DNA from: Dioszegia crocea
Taxonomy: Eukaryota > Basidiomycota > Tremellomycetes > Tremellales > Bulleribasidiaceae
Length of the DNA stretch: 64,000 bases
NCBI GenBank assembly: GCA_001600615.1
Contig: BCKK01000006.1
Location: 930,001 to 994,000 of the forward strand
Direction of reading: 5' to 3'
Shown: piece after piece, positions 1 to 10,538 of the stretch
Position numbering within the stretch: position 1 is the first letter of the stretch
Layout: each line of letters opens with the position of its first letter
Made by a program: the position numbers and the translations under genes
Notes under the pieces: model-generated
Seen by the model: the letters and a program-made list of their open reading frames with translations, nothing else
The model's database searches: none
What the model was told of the DNA's origin: nothing

Positions 1-662
<662 letters not shown>

Positions 663-929
663 GGTGGTATACTTAATTTCTGTTAAGCTTATAGCGATAC
701 CACAGCAACAGGCATCCTCAAAACCACACCCAGAATCGTCAACAATTCTGCTTCCGTAAGCTCTCGGTGGCAAGTTCCGGCGGAAAGGGGACCGTGCCTG
801 GATCTCATAAAGCTGGCGATAAGGAATTTGCCGAAGAAGGAGGATGGATGAGGATGGATGCCATAGGTCAGGCCATTGCAACAATTCCTCAGCTACCGCA
901 GCGACAGTGTGAGGTGTCAGCACTCAGCT

Positions 930-2865
930 ATGATTCGATCCGTCCTGAAAAAGCACAAAGACAGGAAGTTGACGCTGCTTGGCCGAGCGCTTCTCCTTGT
1001 GTCTGGAGAAGTTGTAGCCAATGCTGTCTGCTGGATTGCAGCAGCTCTTACTCTGGGTCAAGCGGATGGGCTTCTTGGCCTAGCGCTATTAGCTTGGGTA
1101 TGTTCTATCAGATGACTGATATTTTGGAGGCTGATCATTCAGACTATAGGACTTAGACATGGTGCGCTAATTAGCCTTGCTCCACTTATAGAGAGAGCGT
1201 ACTGATCTTTAGGTCTGGACGCAGATCACATCTCCGCTATAGATAACGCCACTAGGCAGCTGGTGTCTCTTGGTCAGCTACCCATAACATGTGGTGAGTT
1301 TATAATCAGGTCGACCGCCCAACTGTGAATCAGTGCTGATTACCGGGCAGGCCTGTGGTTCTCCCTTGGTCACTCGACAATCGTAATAGTGGTCAATATA
1401 GCCATAGCTATTAGGTGAGTCGATATTTGACTAAGCTAAAGGTTAGCGTGGATATATATGACAAGCTTGACGGTAGGTCTGATTCACTCCGTGAGGCTCA
1501 ATTCTGCGGGAGCTGATGTTTTAGGCGTCGGAACGATAGGCGGCTACATTGGCGCATCCGTCTCTGCCTTTTTCCTCTTCCTCATTGCTACCATCAACAC
1601 TGTCTTCCTCATTCGCGCCATCCGGGAGAGACGAGCTATGAAGCGCGCAGAGGCGGCAGGAGAAATTTACGAAGTCCCCGACGTGACCAAGATTCAAGGC
1701 GGAGGATGCCTCGTGCGGATTGTTGCCCCTTTACTGAGGGCGGTGGACAAGCCTTGGAAGATGTACCCCGTGGGCGTGCTTTTCGGATTTGGTGAGTTTG
1801 GACTTTCGCAGCGTCTGCTCCAACAATGAAGCTGACCAAATAGGCTTTGATACCGCCTCCTCTATAGCTCTACTGGCTATCTCGGCGATAGCGCAACGGG
1901 GAGCAAATGGTGAGGAAATCAGTCATGGCCGGATCGTGATTCTTCCCGTACGTGAGATTGGCCGATTCTATGTACATCATGGGATAATGAGAGCTAGGCT
2001 GACCTTTCAGTTTCTGGTAGGTCCTTATGGGTACTATGTCAATCTTCGAATGTGCCTAGGCTGATAGTTTAGTTCACAGCCGGAATGACTCTGGTCGACT
2101 CTTTAGACTCGATCCTGATGCTATACGCCTACGCTCCCATTGGCAAAGACGACAAAGAGGGTCGATTGGCGGTCTTCTACGACTCCAAACTAGTTCCAAC
2201 CACAATCACCTCCAACGACGAGGAACTGGCGGTGCCCATTTTGAGACAGGACTCCTCTCCGGACGCCGATATTGCCGACGTAGATCGCAAGTCATCGACG
2301 AAAGTTCACCACAATCCGAGTTGCCTGGGTGACGAGACGAGTCGAAGTCAACCGGGAGCATCCTCCATTCAAGCCGAGCAAAACACATCGAGTCAGTTGC
2401 ATGAATCAGGCCAAGACGACAAGAGCGACTATGCTATGCGGCGGAAACTCGCTGCTAAGGCTTCGACAATGTCGAGTCTGTCGATCGCTCTGACTTTGCT
2501 ATCCATCATCGTAGCCTTTTGGTAAGTCTCGATAATTCTAAGACATGAGCGCATCTGACTTTGCAGCATCTCAATTATCACTATCATGGGGCTGATAGGG
2601 GAGAACTGCACCGAATGCAAAGAAGCGGCAGAAGATCCAGAAGGTGGTGGGCTGGCTGGAAGCTGGTGGCGATTCTGGGCTAGCGTAAGTTCTCACATCA
2701 TTCCCCCTCGACACGCAGCAAAGCTAACGGGATTAGGCAAATGACAACAGCGGGTACATTGGAGCTGGGATCGTTGGCGTATTTGCGGTTATTCTTTTGG
2801 GGTATCATCTGGGTAAATGGGGTTGGAAGCGGTATCGCCGATCGGCAGATGGCATCGCACTATAG
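930..2865 (+). CDS. NIC1: High-affinity nickel/cobalt transporter (NiCoT family)
   Basis: A multi-exon gene for a polytopic membrane protein. The family signature appears as GLDADHISAIDNATRQL near 1213-1265 (family form HAVDADHIAAIDN), followed by WFSLGHSTIVI around 1352-1390. Later exons give FGFDTASSIALLAISAIA (about 1785-1890) and FTAGMTLVDSLDSILMLYAYA (2071-2130), both NiCoT hallmarks. A hydrophilic, Ser/Asp-rich loop (2200-2450) precedes two last membrane helices. The final exon ends in KRYRRSADGIAL and TAG at 2863-2865. In related yeasts the Nic1 protein takes up Ni2+ at the plasma membrane for urease maturation; that role here is inferred from the family. The start at 930 (MIRSVLKKHKDRKL) was chosen because it precedes the first conserved helix. 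An in-frame ATG at 876 is the alternative. Confidence 0.88.
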
Positions 2866-3025
2866 ATTGGCTGAGGAACACGATGCTTTAAAAAACAGTC
2901 ATGCAGCCCACATACTTTCCCTTACCTCTTCGCCTTTCCATTCTGCCCACGACACTAAAGCATTCGAGCTCTTCGCAGAGTACTACCACTTACTTCCTCG
3001 CCATCCTTCCATGAATCCATCCCGC

Positions 3026-4054
3026 TCACGACGCACCAGCACTCGAGCGCTTCGCCTTCATCCGCTTATCCAGCTGTACCAGCTCATCAAACACCACACC
3101 CTTCCCTCCAAAGATATCCAGTGCCGATCCAAACGTCAGATCCACCTTTCCTCCACTGAGCCGATCCACCAATTCCAAATCTGCAAGCTCTCTCGCCCCG
3201 CCAGCGTAGGTACATGGTATTTCACACCATTCGCCCAAAGCCCGGACGAGATCCTCATCTATGCCTTGACACAGACCTTCGACGTCCGCTGCGTGGATAA
3301 GGAGTTCTGAGGTGTATTGTGATATGGAAGCGATAGTTTCTGAATTATCAGCTTGTTTCCGAAGGTTCGCTCGCAAGAGAGGGATTCAGGAAGCTCACCT
3401 TTCGTGACGTATGTATCTGTCAATGTCTTCCATCCATTCATCGCTACCACCCAGCCCTCATCTCGCTTCCGACAGGAGATGTCCACTACGAGTCTATCCT
3501 TCCCGACCTGCTGGCAAAGAACTTGAAGTCGTATCAGTGAGAATTTGGCGTCGGGAAAGAGGTATGAGGTAACGATGACCTATAATCGTTAATAACAGTC
3601 CCGTGGTAAGTTTACCTGCAAGAACACACCTTCTCAGCACCTAGATCTAACCATTCGAGGGCATTGTCCCCCGTTATACCCCCTCCAACCTGTAAACCGT
3701 TCGGCCAAGTCCTCAAAGCCTCCTTAGCAGCATCGTCGTTATTTGGACCAAGCTTGATGACGTGTCCACCGACTAGCCCATTATCTCTATACAAATTCGC
3801 GTAGAAGGAAGAGGGGTTACTGTCTGTCAGACGGGTGCTTTCCGGCCTGCGGTCAAACGGTGAACATACGCTGCGACGAAGTTCGTCTTGAGCTCTTTCT
3901 CCTCCACTGATGTCAAATCTAGCGTCCCGCCCACAATCTGCTTCACCACCCCTTGGTGCAGATCTATACACGGCCTGAATTGGCTGTGTCTCCGTGAGGG
4001 CCCTGCTTCGGTTGAGGGGGTCATGTCAGATGTATGTTGCATACCTTGAGCCAT
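3026..4054 (-). CDS. HIS6: Phosphoribosylformimino-5-aminoimidazole carboxamide ribotide isomerase (HisA type)
   Basis: Histidine biosynthesis step four: Amadori isomerisation of ProFAR to PRFAR by a cytosolic TIM-barrel enzyme. The first exon has [18 protein letters not shown], the beta-1 active-site Asp region shared with yeast His6. A GTATGT intron follows, then an exon with [16 protein letters not shown] and [16 protein letters not shown] (phosphate-binding loop). Further exons give [33 protein letters not shown] and [17 protein letters not shown] (second catalytic Asp region). The last exon carries [15 protein letters not shown] and [12 protein letters not shown]. The length of about 270 residues fits the eukaryotic single-domain enzyme. 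The start at 4054 is the first ATG of the frame; an internal M at residue 11 is possible. It is convergent with nothing close: the nickel transporter ends 160 nt away. Confidence 0.9.
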
Positions 4055-4178
4055 CTCTTACAGCTGCTGCACCTGCATATTACAACTGCCACGGAGATTG
4101 CCCAATGTCCGCTGGGTCTATGCTTTGCAGCTTTGGCCGTCCAAAGTGAATGATTTTGTGTTGAAACTTCAAGGCAGC

Positions 4179-4762
4179 ATGAGTGACCTGTCCGATCTAG
4201 AGCTCGTAGCTCAGGCTATGGCCCCGACAGAGGCTCAGCCATCCGACCCACCGAAAAAAACAACAGGCACAGGCGAAGATAAAGATGTTAAAGCGGCAAA
4301 CAGCTCGCAAGGTGAGTGGAACCGAACATGCTTGTGGCATATCCTTTACCGGGCCTGACATCCATAGCCACGCCTAAGAACAACTCCAACACAACAGACT
4401 CAGCCGTAGAAGAAATGCCCGATCTTTCCCAAATTCCCGAATTGGCCGATATAGACCCTGCCCTCCTCGCTTCCCTCTCCATTGAAGACCGACAATCCCT
4501 CTTACCTCTCCTCGCAGCTATCCAGCGTGCCGATGTTGGACCCGAAAGCCAGGGAGATGATCAGGATATGGCGGATCTAGCGGAGATATTTAGGCAGATG
4601 GATCAGGCGGGAGAAGTGGCCGATGAGCTGGAAGATAAGCTCGATCGGCTAATTGCGGCTTTGGGGACTCAGGAGGAAGGGCTACAGGAGGCTGTACCAA
4701 CTGCCGCGGTGGACAAGGTGAAAGGTGGAGATAAGGCGGAAGACAAGAAGCAGAAGTCATAA
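4179..4762 (+). CDS. Small acidic hypothetical protein
   Basis: Two exons joined by a 57-nt intron (donor GTGAGT after AACAGCTCGCAAG, acceptor CATAG), giving a protein of roughly 175 residues. The start MSDLSDLELVAQAMAP was preferred over the in-frame upstream ATG at 4098 because the acidic, hydrophilic character begins there. The N-terminal third is Pro/Thr/Lys-rich and probably disordered. The second exon holds amphipathic, acidic stretches (DLSQIPELADIDPALLASL, DMADLAEIFRQMDQAGEVAD) and a Lys-rich tail ending DKKQKS. No family was recognised. The short leucine-rich acidic helices recall Pex19-like adaptors only in composition, which is not evidence of function. It converges on the UBAC2/Dsc2-like gene. 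Confidence 0.6.
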
Positions 4763-4971
4763 TGGCTGCACGGGGATGATGAAGGAAGTCATGGGCAAGG
4801 AGAGGACATGTCGCACTACGAATTCGGGCCTTGCTCCTGCCAGATCGAATCTCCTGAACAGGGACCGGGCGGCAGTCTTAGATCCACTTCTACACGGTGT
4901 AAGAGTGGGATCTCTGACCCGACTTCAAGGACAATTGTAGCATATACTATTTCCCAAGAGAATGTAACTTC

Positions 4972-6634
4972 TCATAAGGTATGCTCCTCCAGCAGAGCTT
5001 CGACAGCTTGAGCGGTGTTGTAATCGCTAAGAAGGGTCAGTTGGAGCTCCGCACCGTAGTCAGCGTCTTCTTAACTCACTTGCGTTGCAGAGCGCGCACA
5101 ATCCGCTCGCGACTCATATTTGGGAACATGTTGGTCAAGCTGAAGATTGGTCAGCATGGCGTCTCGGTGACTCGGTCCTGAGGCATGAGGCTTTGGATGG
5201 CAGTAAGACTCACGCTGCAAGTTCCGACTCCGTCGGTGCCCTCGCCGATCCACCCGCCAACTCACTGACCCACTCCCCCATTGCCGCCCTAGCCACTTGA
5301 GTTCCTGCCCTGACCCCATCGACTTGAGCTCTGACTCCCGACGTCGGTGCGACAGGCACAACCGGCACTCGGAGCGCTGTCCCCACTTGCTCTCCTCTCG
5401 CAATGGCATTTGCCGCTGCCCGTCTAACAGCTACAGGTGGCAAGGCCCCAACTGCAGCAGGCCTCCCTCCCGGCATCCCCATCCGACCACCTAATATCGC
5501 CGCTAGTGCCCCAGCTTGAGCCCGGAGCTGGCTCTCGTTGGTTTGGCCCGGTAATACCCGGTGAGCCCGACGTGGGGCAGCCGCCGTGCCTATGACTGGG
5601 CGGAATATGCGGGCGAGAAGAGCAAAGAATGAGGATGGGACGCGGTAGGCCTTGAGGGGACGAAGCAGGCGCCGGCGTGTGAAAGGAGTGGGGGGTATGG
5701 GTAGGGCGTCGAGGTTGTATATGTATCCAGTCAAGATGCCAGTTAGGGCTGCTACGCCGGACGAAGGGAAATCGGAGAAGACGAGCTGGATGATTAGCAT
5801 ACATGTCAACGAGTAGACTGCTGAAGATGGCGACTCACTTGTGATACAAGTATGTAGAAGAAGGTCTTGGGGGAGAAATCGATGCCTAATATGCGGAAGG
5901 TGTATACTGCGGGAACAATGCGGTGTTTTTGCCATAAGCTACTCGAAGTCAGCTATCTGGGTATTGTAGCATATAGTAGAATCTAACTCACAGACTAAAT
6001 AAAATCCCATATGGTCCCGAAGGTATATACTTTAGCCCGAACCCATGTCCAAGGATGAGTGCGCAAATGGCAAAAAAGGTCGAGAGGAGTGAGGAAAGTA
6101 GGAGGAAGGCAGCGTATTTACGGGACCCGAAAGCTCTGCGTTGATCAGCTTTGACTACACTGTGACGATTGATAAAGGTGCAGCTGAAGGGTGTTACCAA
6201 CCTTTCGACTTGTATCCCGGCACTCGAAAGTGATATGAGCCCCACGACTAGCTCGGTGGAATTGGCGAATGCGAAAGGGTGAATCGCTATTCTGTAGAAC
6301 TGAGCAGTCAGCTAATTATCTGATTGTCTATCCTCGCATGGGCGAGGTCATTGTAGCTAGACTTACCTGATGATACTTCGTGATATGAGGGACAAGCTGA
6401 AGGTGGAGGTAAGGCTTTACATCGAGGAGGGACGCGGTCAAGGAGGAGATAGAGACCGCTATCATAAGCCCTGACACGTCAGCTATCAGTTCTCATGAAA
6501 GATCGTATGAGCGGATGGAGGAGCGGACCTTTCGTGATATCTGCATTATGAAAGCCTGTGTCGTGGTCAACATACGGTCGTCATCGATATGAGGTGAGGT
6601 GCAAGGGGAAGGGAGGGTGACACGTACCCGACAT
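4972..6634 (-). CDS. UBAC2/Dsc2-family rhomboid pseudoprotease with C-terminal UBA/CUE-like domain
   Basis: A multi-exon gene. A minimal first exon, ATG TCG G (from 6634), splices through a GTACGT intron to FHNADITKGLMIAVSIS, the helix-1 start seen in Dsc2/UBAC2 proteins. Following exons encode several membrane helices, including FGSRKYAAFLLLSSLLSTFF and LVFSDFPSSGVAALTGIL with the FxDFPSSG-type stretch. The catalytic rhomboid GxSG motif is not seen; the equivalent place reads SGPYGILFS, so the protein is probably proteolytically dead. An Ala/Arg/Pro-rich cytosolic tail leads to a final CUE/UBA-like module LTNMFPNMSRERIVRAL plus TAQAVEALLEEHTL. In other fungi such proteins work in ER/Golgi ubiquitin ligase complexes; that role here is inferred. 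The stop is at 4974-4972. Confidence 0.8.
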
Positions 6635-7950
6635 TTGGTCTCGAGAGTCTGTATCCTCTTCGTGACCCTGAATTTGGCGCCCGACCTAGCCGATTATGTA
6701 TCCAACCCCCTCTCTGTGCGTATGGCTATCTGGTCTGACGGTTTGAAAGGCAATGGAAAGGCAACAACAAGAACATCGCGTGAACGAGGTTGGAACGAGG
6801 AATGCGGTGTTGTGTCCCCCGGAACTATGCGATACGATTTCTGAGCTTGGAGTTGGCCGGGTGGCGATCTACTGTAAATGGGCTCGGGTCCAAGCGAGGT
6901 CCATGGTCGCGGCGGCGGCAGTACTAGTATGGGCAGGACGATCTACAAGTAGAGGTCACCTCTGCGGACCATCTACCAGCGCGACTTGTCCTTAGTATCA
7001 CTGCTGGCCGCCGAACCCTTACCCTGTCCACTGTTCCCTGGCGGCTGCTTGGTCCACTGACGCCTCCGCCGCTCGTCCGGTCCCAATGGGCGCACGACAC
7101 TACCTCCGTTGCAGGGCATACACAGAGACTTATTACGTCTGATTGCCAGAAAGAACCCAATTTCACTCGTTGTCCCCTCAGCTGTGCCGAACGCGGCGGC
7201 CTGTCCCGCCTTCGCAAACCGCCACATTTGCGCAAATATCAAACTCCGACAATCGCGCCCATGGCCATCGCCTCTACGTGCCGCCACCCGGAAACTCTCA
7301 CCCGTCCTTTGCGCCAACAAGGACCACGACAATTAAGGCAAATACCTCCTGAAGGCTACTCCGGAGTAAAAAGTAGACCCGTCCAATGTGCCAAGCGAAA
7401 GACGTCAAAACTTATCAGGCCTAGTCCGTCCCTACCGGCATTAATAAAAGAGGCCACGAGATTTCTAGACGTCTGGTCTCGGCTGTAGGAAGGTCGCCGT
7501 GCGCCAAATGTTAGCGTGACCCTAAATAATAAGGCACTATAGGTTAATCTGACTTCGGCAGGTTCCACCTTTTGTCACTTGAGAGTGAAGTTGACTGGTT
7601 GTTATTGGTGACAAATTGAGGCCACGAGGCGGGCTACCGATGATGGTGATTGGATGAGGCATTGCGGATATGACATCAAGCTGAGATCTGAGTGTCATTG
7701 GCGACAAGTCCCAAGATTCCTATGCTTGTGACAACATGCTTGTTATCCGCATCCTGGCTGTGGTTCAGTGCTCAATGATCAGTACAGCAACTAGCTCCTT
7801 CTAACCTTGTCAGTCTGACTTGTACAATCTGATGGCAAAGCCGAGACGCTGCAATGATACAGTCTCTCGCGCCGACATTGCAAAGTAGAATCTGACATCC
7901 CAAAAGCATCCACCTTGGCTTCAATACCTAATGACGCATACGGCAAGCGC
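6635..7950. other. Gene-poor interval of 1.3 kb
   Basis: This lies between the start of the UBAC2/Dsc2-like gene and the 3' end of the dehydrogenase gene. Open frames here are short, lack the donor/branch/acceptor sets seen in real genes nearby, and show no recognisable domain. It should hold the promoter of the UBAC2/Dsc2-like gene. A short word (GAGGCCACGAG) occurs twice, near 7450 and 7620. An 8-bp inverted word TGCGGATA/TATCCGCA lies near 7665 and 7742. Confidence 0.5.
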
Positions 7951-9005
7951 TCATCCGCGTCCGATGAAGGGCATACCAGCCGCACTAGCCCATCAGCCCT
8001 TGGTCCATACGAAACCAAACAGTCCAAACTCACATGATCGACAGGTGTGGCACATCCACGTCTTTCGGCAGGCCAGCAAGGTACACAATAGTATTTCCGA
8101 CATTCTCCACATCCATCATTGGCTCCACTTTCAGGCTTCCATCTGCCTGAGCGGCACCTTTCGTCACATGGCTTCCGAGGGCTGTACGGGCGTTTCCGAT
8201 ATCTAGCTGAGTGCAGGTGATGGAGTATTTCCGGCCGTCGAGGGATGTGCACTTTGATAGACCCGCAATGGCGAACTGCGAATCAGCTATGATATCTCAC
8301 TTTCTGCTGCTACTGCTTACTTTGGAAGTCGTGTAAGCTGCGGAATCTAAGACAAGTCAGCTATGCGCATCGGACGAAGAGAGTGCTGGAAGCGAGCTTA
8401 CTAGGCCTGGGAGACATGGAGGAGATACTGCCATTGTTGATGATGCGGCCTCCTTGTGGCTGCTGCTCGCTCATGATCTTGACCGCCTGTTTGGTGCACT
8501 AATGCATCAGCCGTTTCCTTCTACAGCTTGATAGCTGTTCCTAAGCCAGAACTTACAGACACGGCGCCCATAACATTCAACATCAGTGTGTCTCGGAACT
8601 TCGCCATGTCCGCTCCCTCGATAGGGGTAGAGCCAAGCAGATCAGCTCCAGCGTTCTGGCAGTCAGTAGATATCCTGTATAGCCAATCCCTTCGGCTACT
8701 TCCTCTGTGTTCGTCCAACTCACATTGAATAGCAAGTCCAACCTGCCGTATTTCTCCTTTACGGTCGCAAACATCCTTTCGACATCCTCCTCAACGCTGA
8801 CATCGCCAGTGACGATTTCGCATACCGCCCCCTCTCTGCAAGCCTTCGCCGTCGCCTCGAGCTCCCCCTGACGCCGGCCACTGAGGACCAGGACGAGCTT
8901 CTCGGGGTTGGCGGCTGAGGGGTAGGCATTCGAGAGGGAGATGGCACAGGTACGGCCGATACCGCTCGAAGCGCCTGTGATGAGGATGACACGTTGCGAA
9001 GACAT
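7951..9005 (-). CDS. Short-chain dehydrogenase/reductase (SDR), cytosolic NAD(P)-dependent
   Basis: MSSQRVILITGASSGIGRTC opens the protein with the TGxxxGIG cofactor loop. The same exon ends LDLLF and is followed after an intron by NAGADLLGSTPIEG (NAG motif), then LMLNVMGAV. Next come GGRIINNGSISSMSPRP (catalytic Ser) and SAAYTTSKFAIAGLSK (YxxxK). The C-terminal exon KYSITCTQLDIGNARTAL leads to GLPKDVDVPHLSII. A last intron (donor GTGAGT, acceptor GGGCTAG) joins to AAGMPFIGRG and TGA at 7953-7951. That short final exon matches the conserved MPFxGRG tail of one fungal SDR subgroup. The substrate cannot be predicted. It is divergent with the D-box protein gene, 412 nt away. Confidence 0.88.
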
Positions 9006-9417
9006 TTTACTGTTTGTGCTGATAGTGCTGAGTGTGGGTTATTAGAGTCGAGGAGCTGGAGAAAGTTATTGGAGGAGCCCTCTTATAGGGCGGTTATCGA
9101 CGGTTCGGGACCCGGGCCGAAGTGCGGGGTACTCGTAGATGCGGGGTCTCCCTTTAGGAATCACGTAAGCTTTGTCGACTGTTTACTTTACGGAGATCGA
9201 AACACTGTCCGCGTGACTGTTTTACATGTTTACTTCGGTCATGGTCAGCCGCCAAAAGGGTTGACTGAATTCCACTTCAGAACACCTATCCATATCTTGA
9301 ATTCCCTTGCTAGCCCCATTAAGCACTCAGATCCGTCTCGAAGCCACATAAATCTCCTCATATCGACCTCCCTGCCAAGCGCCTACCTACCCATACCACT
9401 CCCACTCTCCCCCAATC
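9006..9417. other. Divergent promoter interval
   Basis: About 410 nt between the start of the dehydrogenase (-) and the start of the D-box/KEN-box protein (+). The part just upstream of 9418 is C/T-rich, as expected of a fungal 5' leader. No other element was recognised. Confidence 0.4.
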
Positions 9418-10266
9418 ATGCCCATCACTAAAAAGAAGGGCGCGATATTCGCCATCTACACCGACTCCCCAGCGAGATCTACCAGGTCTCAGACTACACA
9501 CGCGCTCCAACCTGCTCCATCTATCACCTCTATCACCTCTGGCTCCCCTATCAAAAAGGGCAGCCTGCCCCGTAAAGCCCTTTCGGCCGTACAGCCTAAA
9601 TCCGTCGGTTTCCCATCGGAGCCCCTCACCAAACTTGACAAGGGCAAAGCACGGGCCACCGGGCCTGATCCTGCTGCCGAAGCTCAGTCTACTACCAAAT
9701 CATCCACCAATCCCAAATCCATCTCTCGGGCTACGGTGCCTAATCCCATAACCACAAAACGCACCACAATCGCCTCCAAACGTCAATTCGAGATCTTCAG
9801 CGCTCCCTCCGTTCCCCCTTCCCCTACACTTCCCACAAACTCCTCGCGCCATGCCGAGTCTCCAGTCAAGAAGACTAGAGCCACCCCTCGAAAGCCTATC
9901 GTCGAGAACAAGGAGAATACTACTCCCCTTGTTGATTCGCCGGCATCACGCACCCGCTCTAAAGTTCTCAGCACTCCGTCTGCGAGTCTTGCATCCCCCA
10001 TTCAGGCGCTTCGTCTGACTTCGCGCACCTCCCGAGCTGGCGTGGAATCATTAGTAGGGGATGGAAAGGGGACATTCACTCTGAAGAAGGGACGAGCGGT
10101 GGCAAAGTTGATGCAAGGGCCCGAAGTGTTTGTTGGGGATGATGTCCTGGGCGATGTCAGTGAGGCGTATGGGGCAGAGGGTAGTGCACCGAGTGGGTTT
10201 GAAGTAAGTCATCTCACAGGTCCGGCCAAGATGAAGCTGACGACCAACTAGACACAACGGCGATGA
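9418..10266 (+). CDS. Disordered basic protein with D-box and KEN-box; possible securin or other APC/C substrate
   Basis: A protein of about 280 residues, rich in Ser/Thr/Pro/Lys and largely disordered. Near residue 55 it reads SLPRKALSAVQPK, a destruction-box shape (RxxL) very like the RKALGTVN box of vertebrate securin. Near residue 160 it reads IVENKENTTP, a KEN box. Many SP/TP sites (SPVKK, TPRKP, DSPASRTRSK) suggest CDK control. The C-terminal quarter has a structured, acidic stretch GPEVFVGDDVLGDVSEAYG. The last intron (GTAAGT at 10204 to ACTAG at 10251) would replace an unspliced tail by TQRR and TGA at 10264-10266; without splicing the frame stops at 10251. The motifs are seen directly. 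The link to anaphase control is inference, and another cell-cycle substrate is equally possible. Confidence 0.6.
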
Positions 10267-10538
10267 GATATAATGCTTGATAGATCGACGTCGACCATCT
10301 CCATCCCCTATCTAATAGATCATCTGTGTATCGCCGCACATCTCGTATCTGTATCTCACCTGGACATTTATTGCCGTATCGTAAATGCACGTAATTGATA
10401 GACATGAACTGTAGTCCGGCAAATGGAAGTTTCACCGCACGAAGTGAGCGAGATTCAGTCGCTCAGGCTTCAAGCGCTCCCAGTCTTCTGAACCGCCACG
10501 CTAGCAATAATCTATGTCATCTCCTTTCAATATAATGT

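Noticed and set aside
6924..7332. Overlapping minus-strand open frames of 103 and 119 codons
   Set aside because: They are Arg/Ser-rich with no domain, no intron signals and no codon pattern like neighbouring genes.
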